A stretch of DNA of 64,000 nucleotides, taken from positions 620,001 through 684,000 of the forward strand of contig NZ_BSSA01000001.1 of NCBI RefSeq assembly GCF_030268885.1, in the 5' to 3' direction. Source of the DNA: Kitasatospora phosalacinea (GTDB lineage: Bacteria; Actinomycetota; Actinomycetes; Streptomycetales; Streptomycetaceae). Position numbers and translations under genes: made by a program. Of the stretch, positions 1-7,866 are shown one piece after another (within the stretch, counting starts at the first letter, position 1; every line of letters begins with the position of its first letter). The notes under the pieces were generated by a model. It made no database searches and was not told the origin of the DNA. It saw only the letters and a program-made list of their open reading frames with translations.

Positions 1-1
1 C

Positions 2-226
2 AACGCCCCCACCTCGCTGTTCCGCCTACTGGAGATGATCGAGGCCGGAGCCCCCCGCCCCGCCGCCGTCATCGGCGTCCCCGTCGGCTTCATCGGCGCC
101 GCCGAGTCCAAGCAGGCCCTCGCCGACCACCCCTCCGCCCTGGAACACCTCGTCGTCCGGGGCCGCCGCGGCGGCAGCGCCATCGCCGCCGCAGCCATCA
201 ACGCGATTGCGAGCGAAGAAGAATGA
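2..226 (+). CDS. cobH: precorrin-8X methylmutase, C-terminal part (cut by window edge)
   Basis: The reading frame is already open at base 2 and ends at the TGA at 224-226, giving 74 residues of a C-terminus. The stretch around residues 1-40 ([16 protein letters not shown], then [14 protein letters not shown]) is the conserved C-terminal part of the CobH/CbiC family. CobH moves the methyl group from C11 to C12 of precorrin-8X to give hydrogenobyrinate. Its stop overlaps the start of cobIJ (ATGA), which implies translational coupling in a corrin-ring operon. The N-terminal two thirds lie outside the window, so the catalytic region cannot be checked. Confidence 0.88.
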   Translation, partial: NAPTSLFRLLEMIEAGAPRPAAVIGVPVGFIGAAESKQALADHPSALEHLVVRGRRGGSAIAAAAINAIASEEE

Positions 227-1782
227 CGGACCGTCAGGAAACCGGCCGGCTGTACGGGGTCGGCGTCGGCCCCGGCGACCCGTCGCTGGTCACCGTGCGC
301 GCCGCCGAACTCATCGGCAAGGCCGACGTCATCGCCTACCACTGCGCCCGGCACGGCCGCTCGCACGCCCGGGCCATCGCCGAACGCTACCTGACGGGCG
401 GTCAGGTGGAAGAGCGGCTGATGTACCCCGTCACCGTGGAGACCACCGACCACCCCGGCGGCTACCGCGGCGCCCTCGACGACTTCTACCAGGAAGCCTC
501 CGCCCGGCTCGCCGCCCACCTCGACGCCGGACGCGACGTCGTCGTCCTCGCCGAGGGCGACCCGCTGTTCTACGGCTCCTACCAGCACATGCACAAGCGG
601 CTCGCGCACCGCTACCCGACCGAGGTCGTCCCCGGCGTCACCTCGATCAGCGCCGCCGCCGCCCGCCTCGGCACCCCCCTGGTCGAAGCCGAGGAAGTCC
701 TCACGGTCATCCCCGGCACCCTCCCCGAGGAGGAGCTGGCCGCCCGGCTCGCTGCCACCGACTCCGCCGTCGTCATGAAGCTCGGCCGCACCTTCCCCGC
801 GGTCCGCCGCGCCCTGGAACGGGCCGGCCGCCTCGACGACGCCCGGTACGTGGAGCGCGCCACCATGGAGGGCGAGCGCACCGGACGGCTGGCCGACGTC
901 GACCCCGAGGGCGTCCCGTACTTCTCCGTCGCCGTGCTGCCCAGCAAGGTCGCCGCGCTCGACTCCCACGGGCAGCCCTACGCGACCGGCGTTCCGACGG
1001 CCGACGAGACCCCGGCCGACGCGGCCCCGGCCGTCGGTGAGGTCGTCGTGGTCGGCACCGGGCCCGCCGGGCCGCTGTGGCTCACCCCCGAGGCGCGCGG
1101 CGCCCTCGCGGGCGCCACCGACCTGGTCGGCTACACCACCTACCTGGACCGGGTCCCCGTCCGCGCCGGGCAGCTCCGGCACGGCTCCGACAACAAGGTC
1201 GAGGGCGTCCGGGCCGAGTTCGCCCTCGAACTGGCCCGCCGCGGCCGCCGGGTCGCCGTGGTCTCCTCCGGCGACCCGGGCGTCTTCGCGATGGCCACCG
1301 CCGTCCTCGAGGCCGCCTGCACCGACCCCTACCGGGACGTCCCGGTCCGCGTCCTGCCCGGCATGACCGCCGCGCACGCCGCCGCCTCCCGGATCGGGGC
1401 GCCGCTCGGCCACGACTACGCGGTCGTCTCGCTCTCCGACCGGCTCAAGCCCTGGGAGGTGATCGCCCGGCGGCTGCGCGCCGCCGCCGAGGCCGACCTG
1501 GTGCTCGCGCTCTACAACCCCGGATCCAGGTCCCGCACCACCCAGGTCGGTTCGGCCCGCGACCTGCTGCTGGAGTACCGCTCCCCGCAGACCCCCGTGG
1601 TGCTGGCCCGGGACGTCGGCGGCCCCACCGAACGCGTCCGCACCGTCGCGCTCGCCGAACTCGACCCGGCGGACGTCGACATGCGCACCCTGCTGCTGGT
1701 CGGCTCCACCCAGACCCGGTGGGTGCGGCGCGGCGGCGGCGCCGAAGTGGTCTGGACGCCGCGCCGCTACCCCGAGGCGTAG
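223..1782 (+). CDS. cobIJ: fused precorrin-2 C20-methyltransferase / precorrin-3B C17-methyltransferase
   Basis: 519 residues, about twice the length of a single corrin methyltransferase. Two tetrapyrrole methylase domains can be seen. The first, about 8-250, starts with the glycine-rich [13 protein letters not shown] and carries an [10 protein letters not shown] loop (CobI type). The second, about 268-505, starts [17 protein letters not shown] and has [11 protein letters not shown] and [11 protein letters not shown] (CobJ type). Both use SAM to methylate the corrin ring. The fusion is common in actinobacteria. The start is fixed by the 4-bp overlap with cobH. cobK lies downstream on the opposite strand and converges on it. 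Confidence 0.93.
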   Translation: MTDRQETGRLYGVGVGPGDPSLVTVRAAELIGKADVIAYHCARHGRSHARAIAERYLTGGQVEERLMYPVTVETTDHPGGYRGALDDFYQEASARLAAHLDAGRDVVVLAEGDPLFYGSYQHMHKRLAHRYPTEVVPGVTSISAAAARLGTPLVEAEEVLTVIPGTLPEEELAARLAATDSAVVMKLGRTFPAVRRALERAGRLDDARYVERATMEGERTGRLADVDPEGVPYFSVAVLPSKVAALDSHGQPYATGVPTADETPADAAPAVGEVVVVGTGPAGPLWLTPEARGALAGATDLVGYTTYLDRVPVRAGQLRHGSDNKVEGVRAEFALELARRGRRVAVVSSGDPGVFAMATAVLEAACTDPYRDVPVRVLPGMTAAHAAASRIGAPLGHDYAVVSLSDRLKPWEVIARRLRAAAEADLVLALYNPGSRSRTTQVGSARDLLLEYRSPQTPVVLARDVGGPTERVRTVALAELDPADVDMRTLLLVGSTQTRWVRRGGGAEVVWTPRRYPEA

Positions 1783-1801
1783 CGGGCGGATCGACGGTGC
1801 G

Positions 1802-2542
1802 TCAGCCCACCAGCCGCCTGACCCAGTCGGCCGCCCCGGCGACGTCCGGGGCGGTCCGCACCCCCGCCGGGGCGGCCGGGCGCTGCACCACGACCACGGG
1901 CAGGCCGAGTTCGCGGGCCGCCGTCAGCTTGGGCGCGGTCGCGGCGCTCCCGCTGTCCTTGGTCACCAGCACCTCGATCCGGTGCGCCCGCAGCAGCGCC
2001 CGCTCCCCGTCCAGGGTGAACGGGCCGCGCTCCAGCAGCACTTCGGTCGCGGCGGGCATCGGCGCCACCGGCGGCTCGACCGAACGCGCCAGGAAGACCA
2101 GCCCGTCCAGGTGCGCGAAGGCGGCGATGCCCTGGCGCCCGGTGGTCAGGAACACCCGGCGGCCGAGCGCGGGCAGCGCCTGCGCGGCCGCGGCCAGGCT
2201 CGGCACCGGGTGCCAGCGGTCGCCGTCCTGGGCCGCCCAGCTCGGGCGGCGCAGCGCCAGCAGCGGCGTGCCCGTCTCGGCGGCGGCCAGCGCCGCGTTG
2301 CGGCTGATCCGCTCCGCGAACGGGTGGGTGGCGTCCAGCAGCGCGTCCACCGCGTGGGCCCGCAGCCAGGCCGCCAGACCGGCCGGGCCGCCGAACCCGC
2401 CGACCCGGACCTCCCCCGCGGGCAGCCGCGGCCGCTCCACCCGCCCGGCCAGCGAACTGGTCACCCGCAGCGCCGGATCGGCCACCAGCACGTCCGCCAG
2501 CCGGCGGGCCTCACTGGTGCCACCGAGGATCAGGACGTGCAT
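1802..2542 (-). CDS. cobK: precorrin-6A reductase
   Basis: 246 residues from the internal ATG giving MHVLILGGTSEARRLADVL, the typical CobK/CbiJ N-terminus with a dinucleotide-binding glycine motif. The frame is open 11 codons further upstream, but the family begins at this Met. Further family signs are DATHPFAERIS near the middle and VTKDSGSAATAPKL near the C-terminus. The enzyme reduces the ring of precorrin-6A. It converges with cobIJ (19-bp gap) and is divergent from cbiD with about 120 bp between the starts, so that gap should hold both promoters. Confidence 0.9.
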   Translation of the reverse strand: MHVLILGGTSEARRLADVLVADPALRVTSSLAGRVERPRLPAGEVRVGGFGGPAGLAAWLRAHAVDALLDATHPFAERISRNAALAAAETGTPLLALRRPSWAAQDGDRWHPVPSLAAAAQALPALGRRVFLTTGRQGIAAFAHLDGLVFLARSVEPPVAPMPAATEVLLERGPFTLDGERALLRAHRIEVLVTKDSGSAATAPKLTAARELGLPVVVVQRPAAPAGVRTAPDVAGAADWVRRLVG

Positions 2543-2665
2543 GCGGGACTCCCTGGGCCGGTGCGAGCAGGACACACCACCCTAACCGGGCACCCGGCGG
2601 GGCCGACGTGGGACGGTGGTGGCAGCGGGAACGGTGAGGAGACACGGCGGAATGAGGGGCGAGCG

Positions 2666-3805
2666 GTGAGCGGCGCGGCACAGGACGGCCCGGTGGGCGG
2701 CGGACGCAAGGGACAGCTGCGCAGCAGCGGACTGCGGCCCGGCTGGACGACGGGCGCGTGCGCCACGGCCGCGACCAAGGCGGCGTACACCGCGCTGCTC
2801 GGCGGCGGCTTCCCCGACCCGGTGGTCATCACCCTGCCCAAGGGCGAGCGGCCCGCGTTCGCGCTGGCGGTGGAGGAACTCGCGCCCGGCCGGGCCAGCG
2901 CCGGGGTGGTCAAGGACGCGGGCGACGACCCCGACGTGACGCACGGCGCGCTGGTCCGCGCCACGGTGCGGCCGGGCCCGCCGGGCAGCGGCGTGGTGTT
3001 CCGGGCCGGACCGGGCGTGGGGACGGTCACCAAGCCCGGCCTGCCGCTGGCGGTCGGCGAACCGGCCGTCAACCCGGTGCCGCGGCAGCTGATGCGCGAG
3101 GCGGTCGCCGAAGTCGCCCGGGAGTTCGGCGCGTCCGGGGACGTGGAGGTGGAACTCTCCGTCGACCACGGCGAGGAGATCGCCCGGCACACCTGGAACC
3201 CGCGGCTGGGCATCCTCGGCGGCCTGTCCATCCTCGGCACGACCGGCATCGTCGTGCCCTACTCCTGCTCGGCCTGGATCGACTCCATCCGCCGCGGCAT
3301 CGACGTGGCCCGCGCCGCCGGGCACACCCACGTCGCGGGCGCGACCGGCTCCACCTCCGAGAAGGTCGTGGTCGCCGAGTACGGCCTGCCCGAGGACGCC
3401 CTGCTCGACATGGGCGACTTCGCCGGAGCCGTCCTCAAGTACCTGCGCCGGCACCCCGTTCCGCGCCTCACCGTCTGCGGCGGCTTCGCCAAGCTCTCCA
3501 AGCTCGCCGCCGGCCACCTCGACCTGCACTCCGGCCGCTCCCAGGTCGACAAGGCCCAACTCGCCGCCCTGGCACGGGAAGGCGGCGCCACCGAGGAGCT
3601 GGCCGCCCGGGTCGCCGCCGCCAACACCGCCCTGGAGGCCGTGCAGTCGTGCACCGCGGCGGGCGTCCCCCTCGGCGACCTGGTCGCCGAACGGGCCCGC
3701 GCCACCGCCCTCGACGTGCTGCTCGGCGCCCCCGTCACCGTCGACGTGATCTGCATCGACCGCGCGGGCACGATCGTCGGCCGCGCCGCCCCGAAGGGCC
3801 CCTGA
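2666..3805 (+). CDS. cbiD: cobalt-precorrin-5B C1-methyltransferase
   Basis: 379 residues from a GTG start preceded by a GAGGGGC ribosome-binding site. Open frame extends much further upstream but without family similarity. The family signature LRPGWTTGACATAATKAA is at about residues 17-36, followed by DDPDVTHG, HTWNPRLGILGG and IDSIRRGIDVARAAG. CbiD methylates C1 and promotes loss of the two-carbon fragment in the anaerobic-type route. It appears here next to cobIJ/cobK and, further on, cobL/cobM, a mixture of aerobic and anaerobic gene names that is usual in actinobacteria. Confidence 0.92.
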   Translation: MSGAAQDGPVGGGRKGQLRSSGLRPGWTTGACATAATKAAYTALLGGGFPDPVVITLPKGERPAFALAVEELAPGRASAGVVKDAGDDPDVTHGALVRATVRPGPPGSGVVFRAGPGVGTVTKPGLPLAVGEPAVNPVPRQLMREAVAEVAREFGASGDVEVELSVDHGEEIARHTWNPRLGILGGLSILGTTGIVVPYSCSAWIDSIRRGIDVARAAGHTHVAGATGSTSEKVVVAEYGLPEDALLDMGDFAGAVLKYLRRHPVPRLTVCGGFAKLSKLAAGHLDLHSGRSQVDKAQLAALAREGGATEELAARVAAANTALEAVQSCTAAGVPLGDLVAERARATALDVLLGAPVTVDVICIDRAGTIVGRAAPKGP

Positions 3806-3876
3806 CGGGACGGCCCGGGGCGGCGCGGGACGGTGCGGCGCGGGACGGCGCGGCGCGGTGGACGGCCGGAGGAGGC

Positions 3877-4287
3877 TCAGCCGGTGACGACGGCCTGCGC
3901 GTCGATCTCCACCAGCATCGGCTCCTGCGGGAGTTCGACGAAGACGGTGGTGCGGCAGGGCTTCACGCCGCCCGGGGCGATGTTCTCCTCGATGAACTGG
4001 GCGTACACCTCGTTCATCAGCGGGAAGTCGGCCCGCTTGGTCAGGTAGACGCGGAACATCACCACGTCCTCGATGCTCGCGCCGCCCGCCTCCACGATCG
4101 CCTTGACGTTCTCCAGCGTCCGCCGGGTCTGCGCCTTCACGTCGCCGTGGTACAGGTACTCGCCGGTCGCCGGGTCCTGCGGGCCCTGCCCGGACACCTG
4201 CAGGATCGGGCCCTTGCGCACGCCCTGCGAGAACATCCAGGCCGGGGCGGGGGCGCCGTCGGTGCGGACCTCGATCTTGTCGCTCAT
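3877..4287 (-). CDS. ridA: RidA/YjgF family enamine/imine deaminase
   Basis: 136 residues, the usual RidA length, with GPILQVSGQGPQDPATGE near residue 28 and the C-terminal PRTTVFVELP-type block (here CRTTVFVELPQEPMLVEI). RidA proteins hydrolyse reactive enamines and imines released by PLP dehydratases. It lies just downstream of an iclR gene (32 bp) on the same strand, and close to a PLP amino-acid deaminase whose product would be such an enamine, so a clean-up role in that pathway is the simplest reading. The arginine of the RidA active site (CRTTV) is present. Confidence 0.88.
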   Translation of the reverse strand: MSDKIEVRTDGAPAPAWMFSQGVRKGPILQVSGQGPQDPATGEYLYHGDVKAQTRRTLENVKAIVEAGGASIEDVVMFRVYLTKRADFPLMNEVYAQFIEENIAPGGVKPCRTTVFVELPQEPMLVEIDAQAVVTG

Positions 4288-4319
4288 GTGTCTTGCTCCA
4301 TAAGGTTGTTGACGACGGG

Positions 4320-5078
4320 TCAGTGAACGGTGCCGCGGGCCGGGAGGCCCGCGTCGGCGGAGATCGCCCTGGTGCAGGCGAGCAGTTGGGGGAGCAGTTC
4401 GAGCACCTGCTCGTACGGGAGGACCACGTCCGGCACCGATATCGACGCCGCGGCCACCACCCGGCCCGAGGCGTCCCGGATCGGCGCGGCCACGCAGTTG
4501 ATGAACGCCTCGTGCTCGGCGTGGTCCTGCGCCCAGCCCTGCGCCGCGACCTGGTCGAGCTCGGCCAGCAGCGCCTTCGGACTGGTGATCGTGTTCGGGG
4601 TGTGCACGGTGAACTCGATCCCGTCCACCACCCGGCGGCGCTCGGCCGGCGACAGGTCGGCCAGCAGCACCTTGGCCACCGCCGTGTTGTGCAGCGCCGC
4701 CCGCAGCCCGATCCGCGAGTACATCCGCACCGGGTGCCGCGAGTCGTACTTGTCGATGTAGACCACCTCGCCGCCCTCGTACGCGGCCAGGTGCACGGTC
4801 TGGCCGGTCGCCGCGTTCAGCTCGGCGAGGTGCGGGGCGGCGGTGCGGCGGATGCCGCGCTGCTCCAGCGCGAGGCTGGACAGCGCGAACAGGCCCGCGC
4901 CGAGGTGGTAGCGGTACTGGGCGTCGCGGTGGACGAAGCGCTCCTCCTCCAGGCTCTGCAGCAGCCGCAGCACGGTGGTCTTGTGCACGCCGATCAGCTC
5001 GGCCAACTGGTCGAGGGAGCGCTCGCCCTCGCCGAGTTCGGCGAGCAGGCGCAGGGCGCGGGTGACGGTCTGGCTCAT
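4320..5078 (-). CDS. IclR family transcriptional regulator
   Basis: 252 residues from ATG (MSQTVTRALRLLAELGEGE). The winged helix-turn-helix is at about 5-65 (LDQLAELIGVHKTTVLRLLQSL). The effector domain includes HLAAYEGGEVVYIDKYDSRHP, the VRMYSRIG block, and the late GRVVAAASISVP motif. The frame is open far upstream, but homology starts at this Met. It lies between ridA and the KDG kinase gene on the same strand and probably controls the divergent catabolic genes through the inverted repeat at 6414-6443. Many IclR proteins respond to keto-acid or sugar-acid intermediates. Confidence 0.92.
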   Translation of the reverse strand: MSQTVTRALRLLAELGEGERSLDQLAELIGVHKTTVLRLLQSLEEERFVHRDAQYRYHLGAGLFALSSLALEQRGIRRTAAPHLAELNAATGQTVHLAAYEGGEVVYIDKYDSRHPVRMYSRIGLRAALHNTAVAKVLLADLSPAERRRVVDGIEFTVHTPNTITSPKALLAELDQVAAQGWAQDHAEHEAFINCVAAPIRDASGRVVAAASISVPDVVLPYEQVLELLPQLLACTRAISADAGLPARGTVH

Positions 5079-5119
5079 GGGGTGTCCCGAGGGTCTTCGA
5101 GGGTGCCGGGAGGGGTGGG

Positions 5120-5171
5120 TCGGTGGACGGGTCGGACGGGTCGGACGGGGCGGACGGGGCGGACGGGGCGG
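5120..5171. repeat. 10-bp tandem repeat between kdgK and iclR
   Basis: About five copies of a 10-bp unit of the form TCGGACGGGG lie in the gap between the end of the kinase gene and the iclR start. They are not coding in either gene. The G-rich array could slip in replication. No hairpin or spacer structure is present. Confidence 0.6.
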
Positions 5172-5173
5172 TT

Positions 5174-6247
5174 TCAGCGGACGGGGGCGGGCAGGGCGGG
5201 GGAGTCGATGCCGGACGCGGAGACCCGGGTCGCCGCCCAGGCTCGCTCGTCGGCGGCCAGCAGCGCGGCCACCGTCGCCGCGTCCGGCAGCGCGCCGTGG
5301 TCGGTGGGGGCGGTCAGCGCGCCCGCCGCCGCCAGGTGGCCCAGGCGCAGCCGGGAGCGCTGGTCGAGGCCGCGCAGGGTGCCCGCCAGGTAGCCCGCCG
5401 CGAACGCGTCGCCCGCGCCGGTCGGCTCCACCACCTCGACGTGCAGCGCCCGTTCGGCGACCGAGCCGCCGCCCTGGTCGAGCGCGGTGACCAGGTGCCC
5501 GGCGTCCTTGACCACCACGGTGGCCGGGGACGGGAAGCGCGCCCGCAGCGCCCGCGGGTCGCCGGTGCCGAACGCCTCCTCGGCCTCGTCCGCGCCCAGC
5601 AGCAGCACGTCCGCGGCGTCCAGCAGCTCCGGCAGCACCGCCGGGTCGCGCAGCCGCCACAGCGCCGGGCGCCAGTTCAGGTCGAAGGAGACCAGCCGGC
5701 CCGGACGGCGGCGGGCCAGCAGGGCGCGCACCAGGGCCAGGCAGTCGTCCGACAGCGCGGGCGTGATGCCGGTCAGGTGCAGCAGCGGCGCGGCGTCCAG
5801 CAGGGCCGCGGCCGCCGGGTCGTCCAGCAGTGCGGGGGAGAGCGCGGAGGCCGCCGAACCGGTGCGGTAGTAGTGCAGGCGGGAACGGCCCGGGCCCAGG
5901 TCGTGCGGCAGGCCGGAGCCGCCGGTCTCCTTCAGGTACACGCCGGTCGGACGGTGCGGGTCGACCGCGACGGCCGACACGTCCACCCCCGCCGCGGCCA
6001 GGTCGCCGGTCAGGCGGCGGCCGAAGCCGTCCGCGCCGACCCGGCTGATCCACGCCGTCGGCACGCCCAGCGCGGCCAGCGCCGCCGCCACGTTCGACTC
6101 GGCGCCCCCCACCGAGGGCCGGAACGCGCCGACGGCCTCGAACGGCCCCGGCCGGTCGGGCAGCAGCACCGCCATCGACTCGCCCAGGCACACTGCCCGG
6201 GCGGCGGCCGCACCGTCCCGGTCCGCGCCGCCTCGATCCGCCATCAA
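5174..6247 (-). CDS. kdgK: 2-keto-3-deoxygluconate kinase (PfkB family)
   Basis: 357 residues (or 356, since two ATGs are adjacent). The PfkB signature regions are clear: GGAESNVAAALAALG near residue 47, and the catalytic VEPTGAGDAFAAGYLAG near 270, whose Asp is the base. The protein phosphorylates a sugar or sugar acid. Pairing with a KDPG aldolase gene at 9597 makes KDG to KDPG the most likely reaction. The start region faces the divergent deaminase gene across 245 bp that contain a large inverted repeat. The first 15 residues are charged and not conserved-looking, so a slightly later start is possible. Confidence 0.82.
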   Translation of the reverse strand: MMADRGGADRDGAAAARAVCLGESMAVLLPDRPGPFEAVGAFRPSVGGAESNVAAALAALGVPTAWISRVGADGFGRRLTGDLAAAGVDVSAVAVDPHRPTGVYLKETGGSGLPHDLGPGRSRLHYYRTGSAASALSPALLDDPAAAALLDAAPLLHLTGITPALSDDCLALVRALLARRRPGRLVSFDLNWRPALWRLRDPAVLPELLDAADVLLLGADEAEEAFGTGDPRALRARFPSPATVVVKDAGHLVTALDQGGGSVAERALHVEVVEPTGAGDAFAAGYLAGTLRGLDQRSRLRLGHLAAAGALTAPTDHGALPDAATVAALLAADERAWAATRVSASGIDSPALPAPVR

Positions 6248-6375
6248 ACCCGCTCCCTCACCCTCGGGCCCGCACCCCCGCCCCCACCGCCGACGGTCCG
6301 CGCGGCCCGGCGCTCGGCGGTGAGCCCCGTGCTGCGTGCCTGGTGGGAGGGGTGGACGGGCCGCGTCGCGGTCCG

Positions 6376-6405
6376 TTGACCGCCGTCCGGCGTGAATGCT
6401 AGAAC
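6376..6405 (+). promoter_or_regulatory. putative promoter of the deaminase-deacylase genes
   Basis: TTGACC at 6376-6381 and TAGAAC at 6400-6405 are spaced by 18 bp and point towards the deaminase gene. Transcription would start near 6412, immediately before the inverted repeat, so a bound repressor would block elongation or initiation. The assignment rests on hexamer match and position only. Confidence 0.45.
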
Positions 6406-6413
6406 CGTATCAC

Positions 6414-6447
6414 CAACATGCGCAATACAGGTTGCACATGTTGCAAC
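6414..6447. promoter_or_regulatory. large inverted repeat, probable IclR operator
   Basis: A 12-bp arm CAACATGCGCAA (6414-6425) pairs with TTGCACATGTTG (6432-6443) with a single mismatch across a 6-bp spacer. Overlapping it is a perfect GTTGCA/TGCAAC pair at 6431-6447. It is in the divergent intergenic region between kdgK and the deaminase gene, the expected place for the IclR encoded two genes away. Size and position fit an IclR-type site; the target regulator is inferred. Confidence 0.6.
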
Positions 6448-6492
6448 TTCCCAGCTCGCAAGTGGGCCTGGGTTTGATACGGAGGCAGGGCG

Positions 6493-7866
6493 ATGGGCGA
6501 GAACAGCGGGACGAACGCAGCTGCGGAACGGGTGGACGGAACCGCCGGACGGGCGGGAACGGGCCCGCAGTACTTCGCCGACCCCGCCACCGGCCCCGGC
6601 ATCGACACCGCCGCCGTCGCCGCCCTCGCCGACGAGACGCTCGACTTCCGCTTCAAGGCCGTCCCCGCCGACGCCTGGGGCCGCACCGTCCGCGACTGGC
6701 TCGCCACCCGCCCCACCCTCGACGACCTCGGCACCCCCCTGCTCACCCTCGACGCCGCCGCCCTCGACCACAACCTGCACACCATGGCCGCCTGGTGCCG
6801 CGACGCCGGAGTCCGCCTCGCCCCGCACGGCAAGACCACCATGGCCCCCGCCCTCTGGCAGGCCCAACTCGCCGCCGGGGCCCACGCCGTCACCCTCGCC
6901 AACCTCCCCCAGCTCCGGGTCGCCCGCGCCTTCGGCGTCCAACGCCTGCTCCTCGCCAACACCCTGCTCGACCCCGCCGGACTCGCCTGGATCGCCGCCG
7001 AACTCGACCGCGACCCCGACTTCGCCTTCACCTCCTGGGTCGACTCCACCGACAGCGTCCAGCGGATGGACGCCGCCCTGCGCGCCGCCGGAGCCCGCCG
7101 CCCCGTCGAGGTCCTGGTCGAACTCGGCGGCCCCGGCGGCCGCACCGGCGCCCGCGGCGTCCCCGCCGCCCTCGACGTCGCCGCCGCCGTCCTCGCCGCC
7201 CCCACCCTGCGCCTCGCCGGAGTCGGCGGCTACGAGGGCGCCCTCGCCCACGACGCCTCCGAGTCCGCCCTCGCCGCCGTCCGCGGCTACCTCGCCGACC
7301 TCGCCGACCTGCACCGCCGCCTCGCCGCCGACTACCCCACCCCCACCCCCGTCGTCACCGCGGGCGGCAGCGCCTACTTCGACACCGTCGCCCAGGAGCT
7401 GACCCCCCTCACCCGGCAGGTCCCCGGCACCACCGTCATCGTCCGGGCCGGCGCCTACCTCGCCCACGACGACGGCTTCTACCGCGGCATCTCCCCGCTC
7501 TCCCGCCGCCCCGACACCACCCCGCTGCGCTCCGCCATGCACGGCTGGGCCCGCGTCGTCTCCCACCCCGAACCCCGACTCGCCCTCCTCGACGCCGGCA
7601 AGCGCGACCTCCCGTTCGACGAAGGACTCCCCGAACCCCAACTCGTCCGCGGCGCAGGCCCCCTGACGGGAGCCACCGTCACCGCCCTCAACGACCAGCA
7701 CGCCTTCCTGCGCGACGCCGGAGCCGCCGCCCCCGTCGGCGCCGTCCTGCGCCTCGGCCTCTCCCACCCCTGCACCGCCTTCGACAAGTGGAGCCTCATC
7801 CCCGTCCTCGACCACGCCGACGCCGAACACCCCCGCGTCGTCGACCTGGTCCGGACGTACTTCTGA
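6493..7866 (+). CDS. PLP-dependent amino acid deaminase / D-threonine aldolase-like (alanine racemase fold)
   Basis: 457 residues. The alanine-racemase-type barrel begins with LGTPLLTLDAAALDHNL (about 80-96) and the PLP lysine motif APHGKTTMAP (about 114). The C-terminal metal-site block HPCTAFDKW (about 429-437) provides the His and Cys that bind zinc in D-serine dehydratase and D-threonine aldolase relatives. Such enzymes remove water and ammonia from beta-hydroxy D-amino acids. D-glucosaminate has the same 2-amino-3-hydroxy acid head, and its deamination would give KDG, the substrate of the neighbouring kinase. The start has a GGAGGCAGGG ribosome-binding site. It overlaps the next gene by 1 bp (TGATG). 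Confidence 0.85.
   Translation: MGENSGTNAAAERVDGTAGRAGTGPQYFADPATGPGIDTAAVAALADETLDFRFKAVPADAWGRTVRDWLATRPTLDDLGTPLLTLDAAALDHNLHTMAAWCRDAGVRLAPHGKTTMAPALWQAQLAAGAHAVTLANLPQLRVARAFGVQRLLLANTLLDPAGLAWIAAELDRDPDFAFTSWVDSTDSVQRMDAALRAAGARRPVEVLVELGGPGGRTGARGVPAALDVAAAVLAAPTLRLAGVGGYEGALAHDASESALAAVRGYLADLADLHRRLAADYPTPTPVVTAGGSAYFDTVAQELTPLTRQVPGTTVIVRAGAYLAHDDGFYRGISPLSRRPDTTPLRSAMHGWARVVSHPEPRLALLDAGKRDLPFDEGLPEPQLVRGAGPLTGATVTALNDQHAFLRDAGAAAPVGAVLRLGLSHPCTAFDKWSLIPVLDHADAEHPRVVDLVRTYF

Noticed and set aside
2543-2665. Possible cobalamin riboswitch before cbiD or cobK (also checked 18696-18899 before cobL)
   Set aside because: No B12-box (GCCACTG-type) or related core elements could be found in either region.
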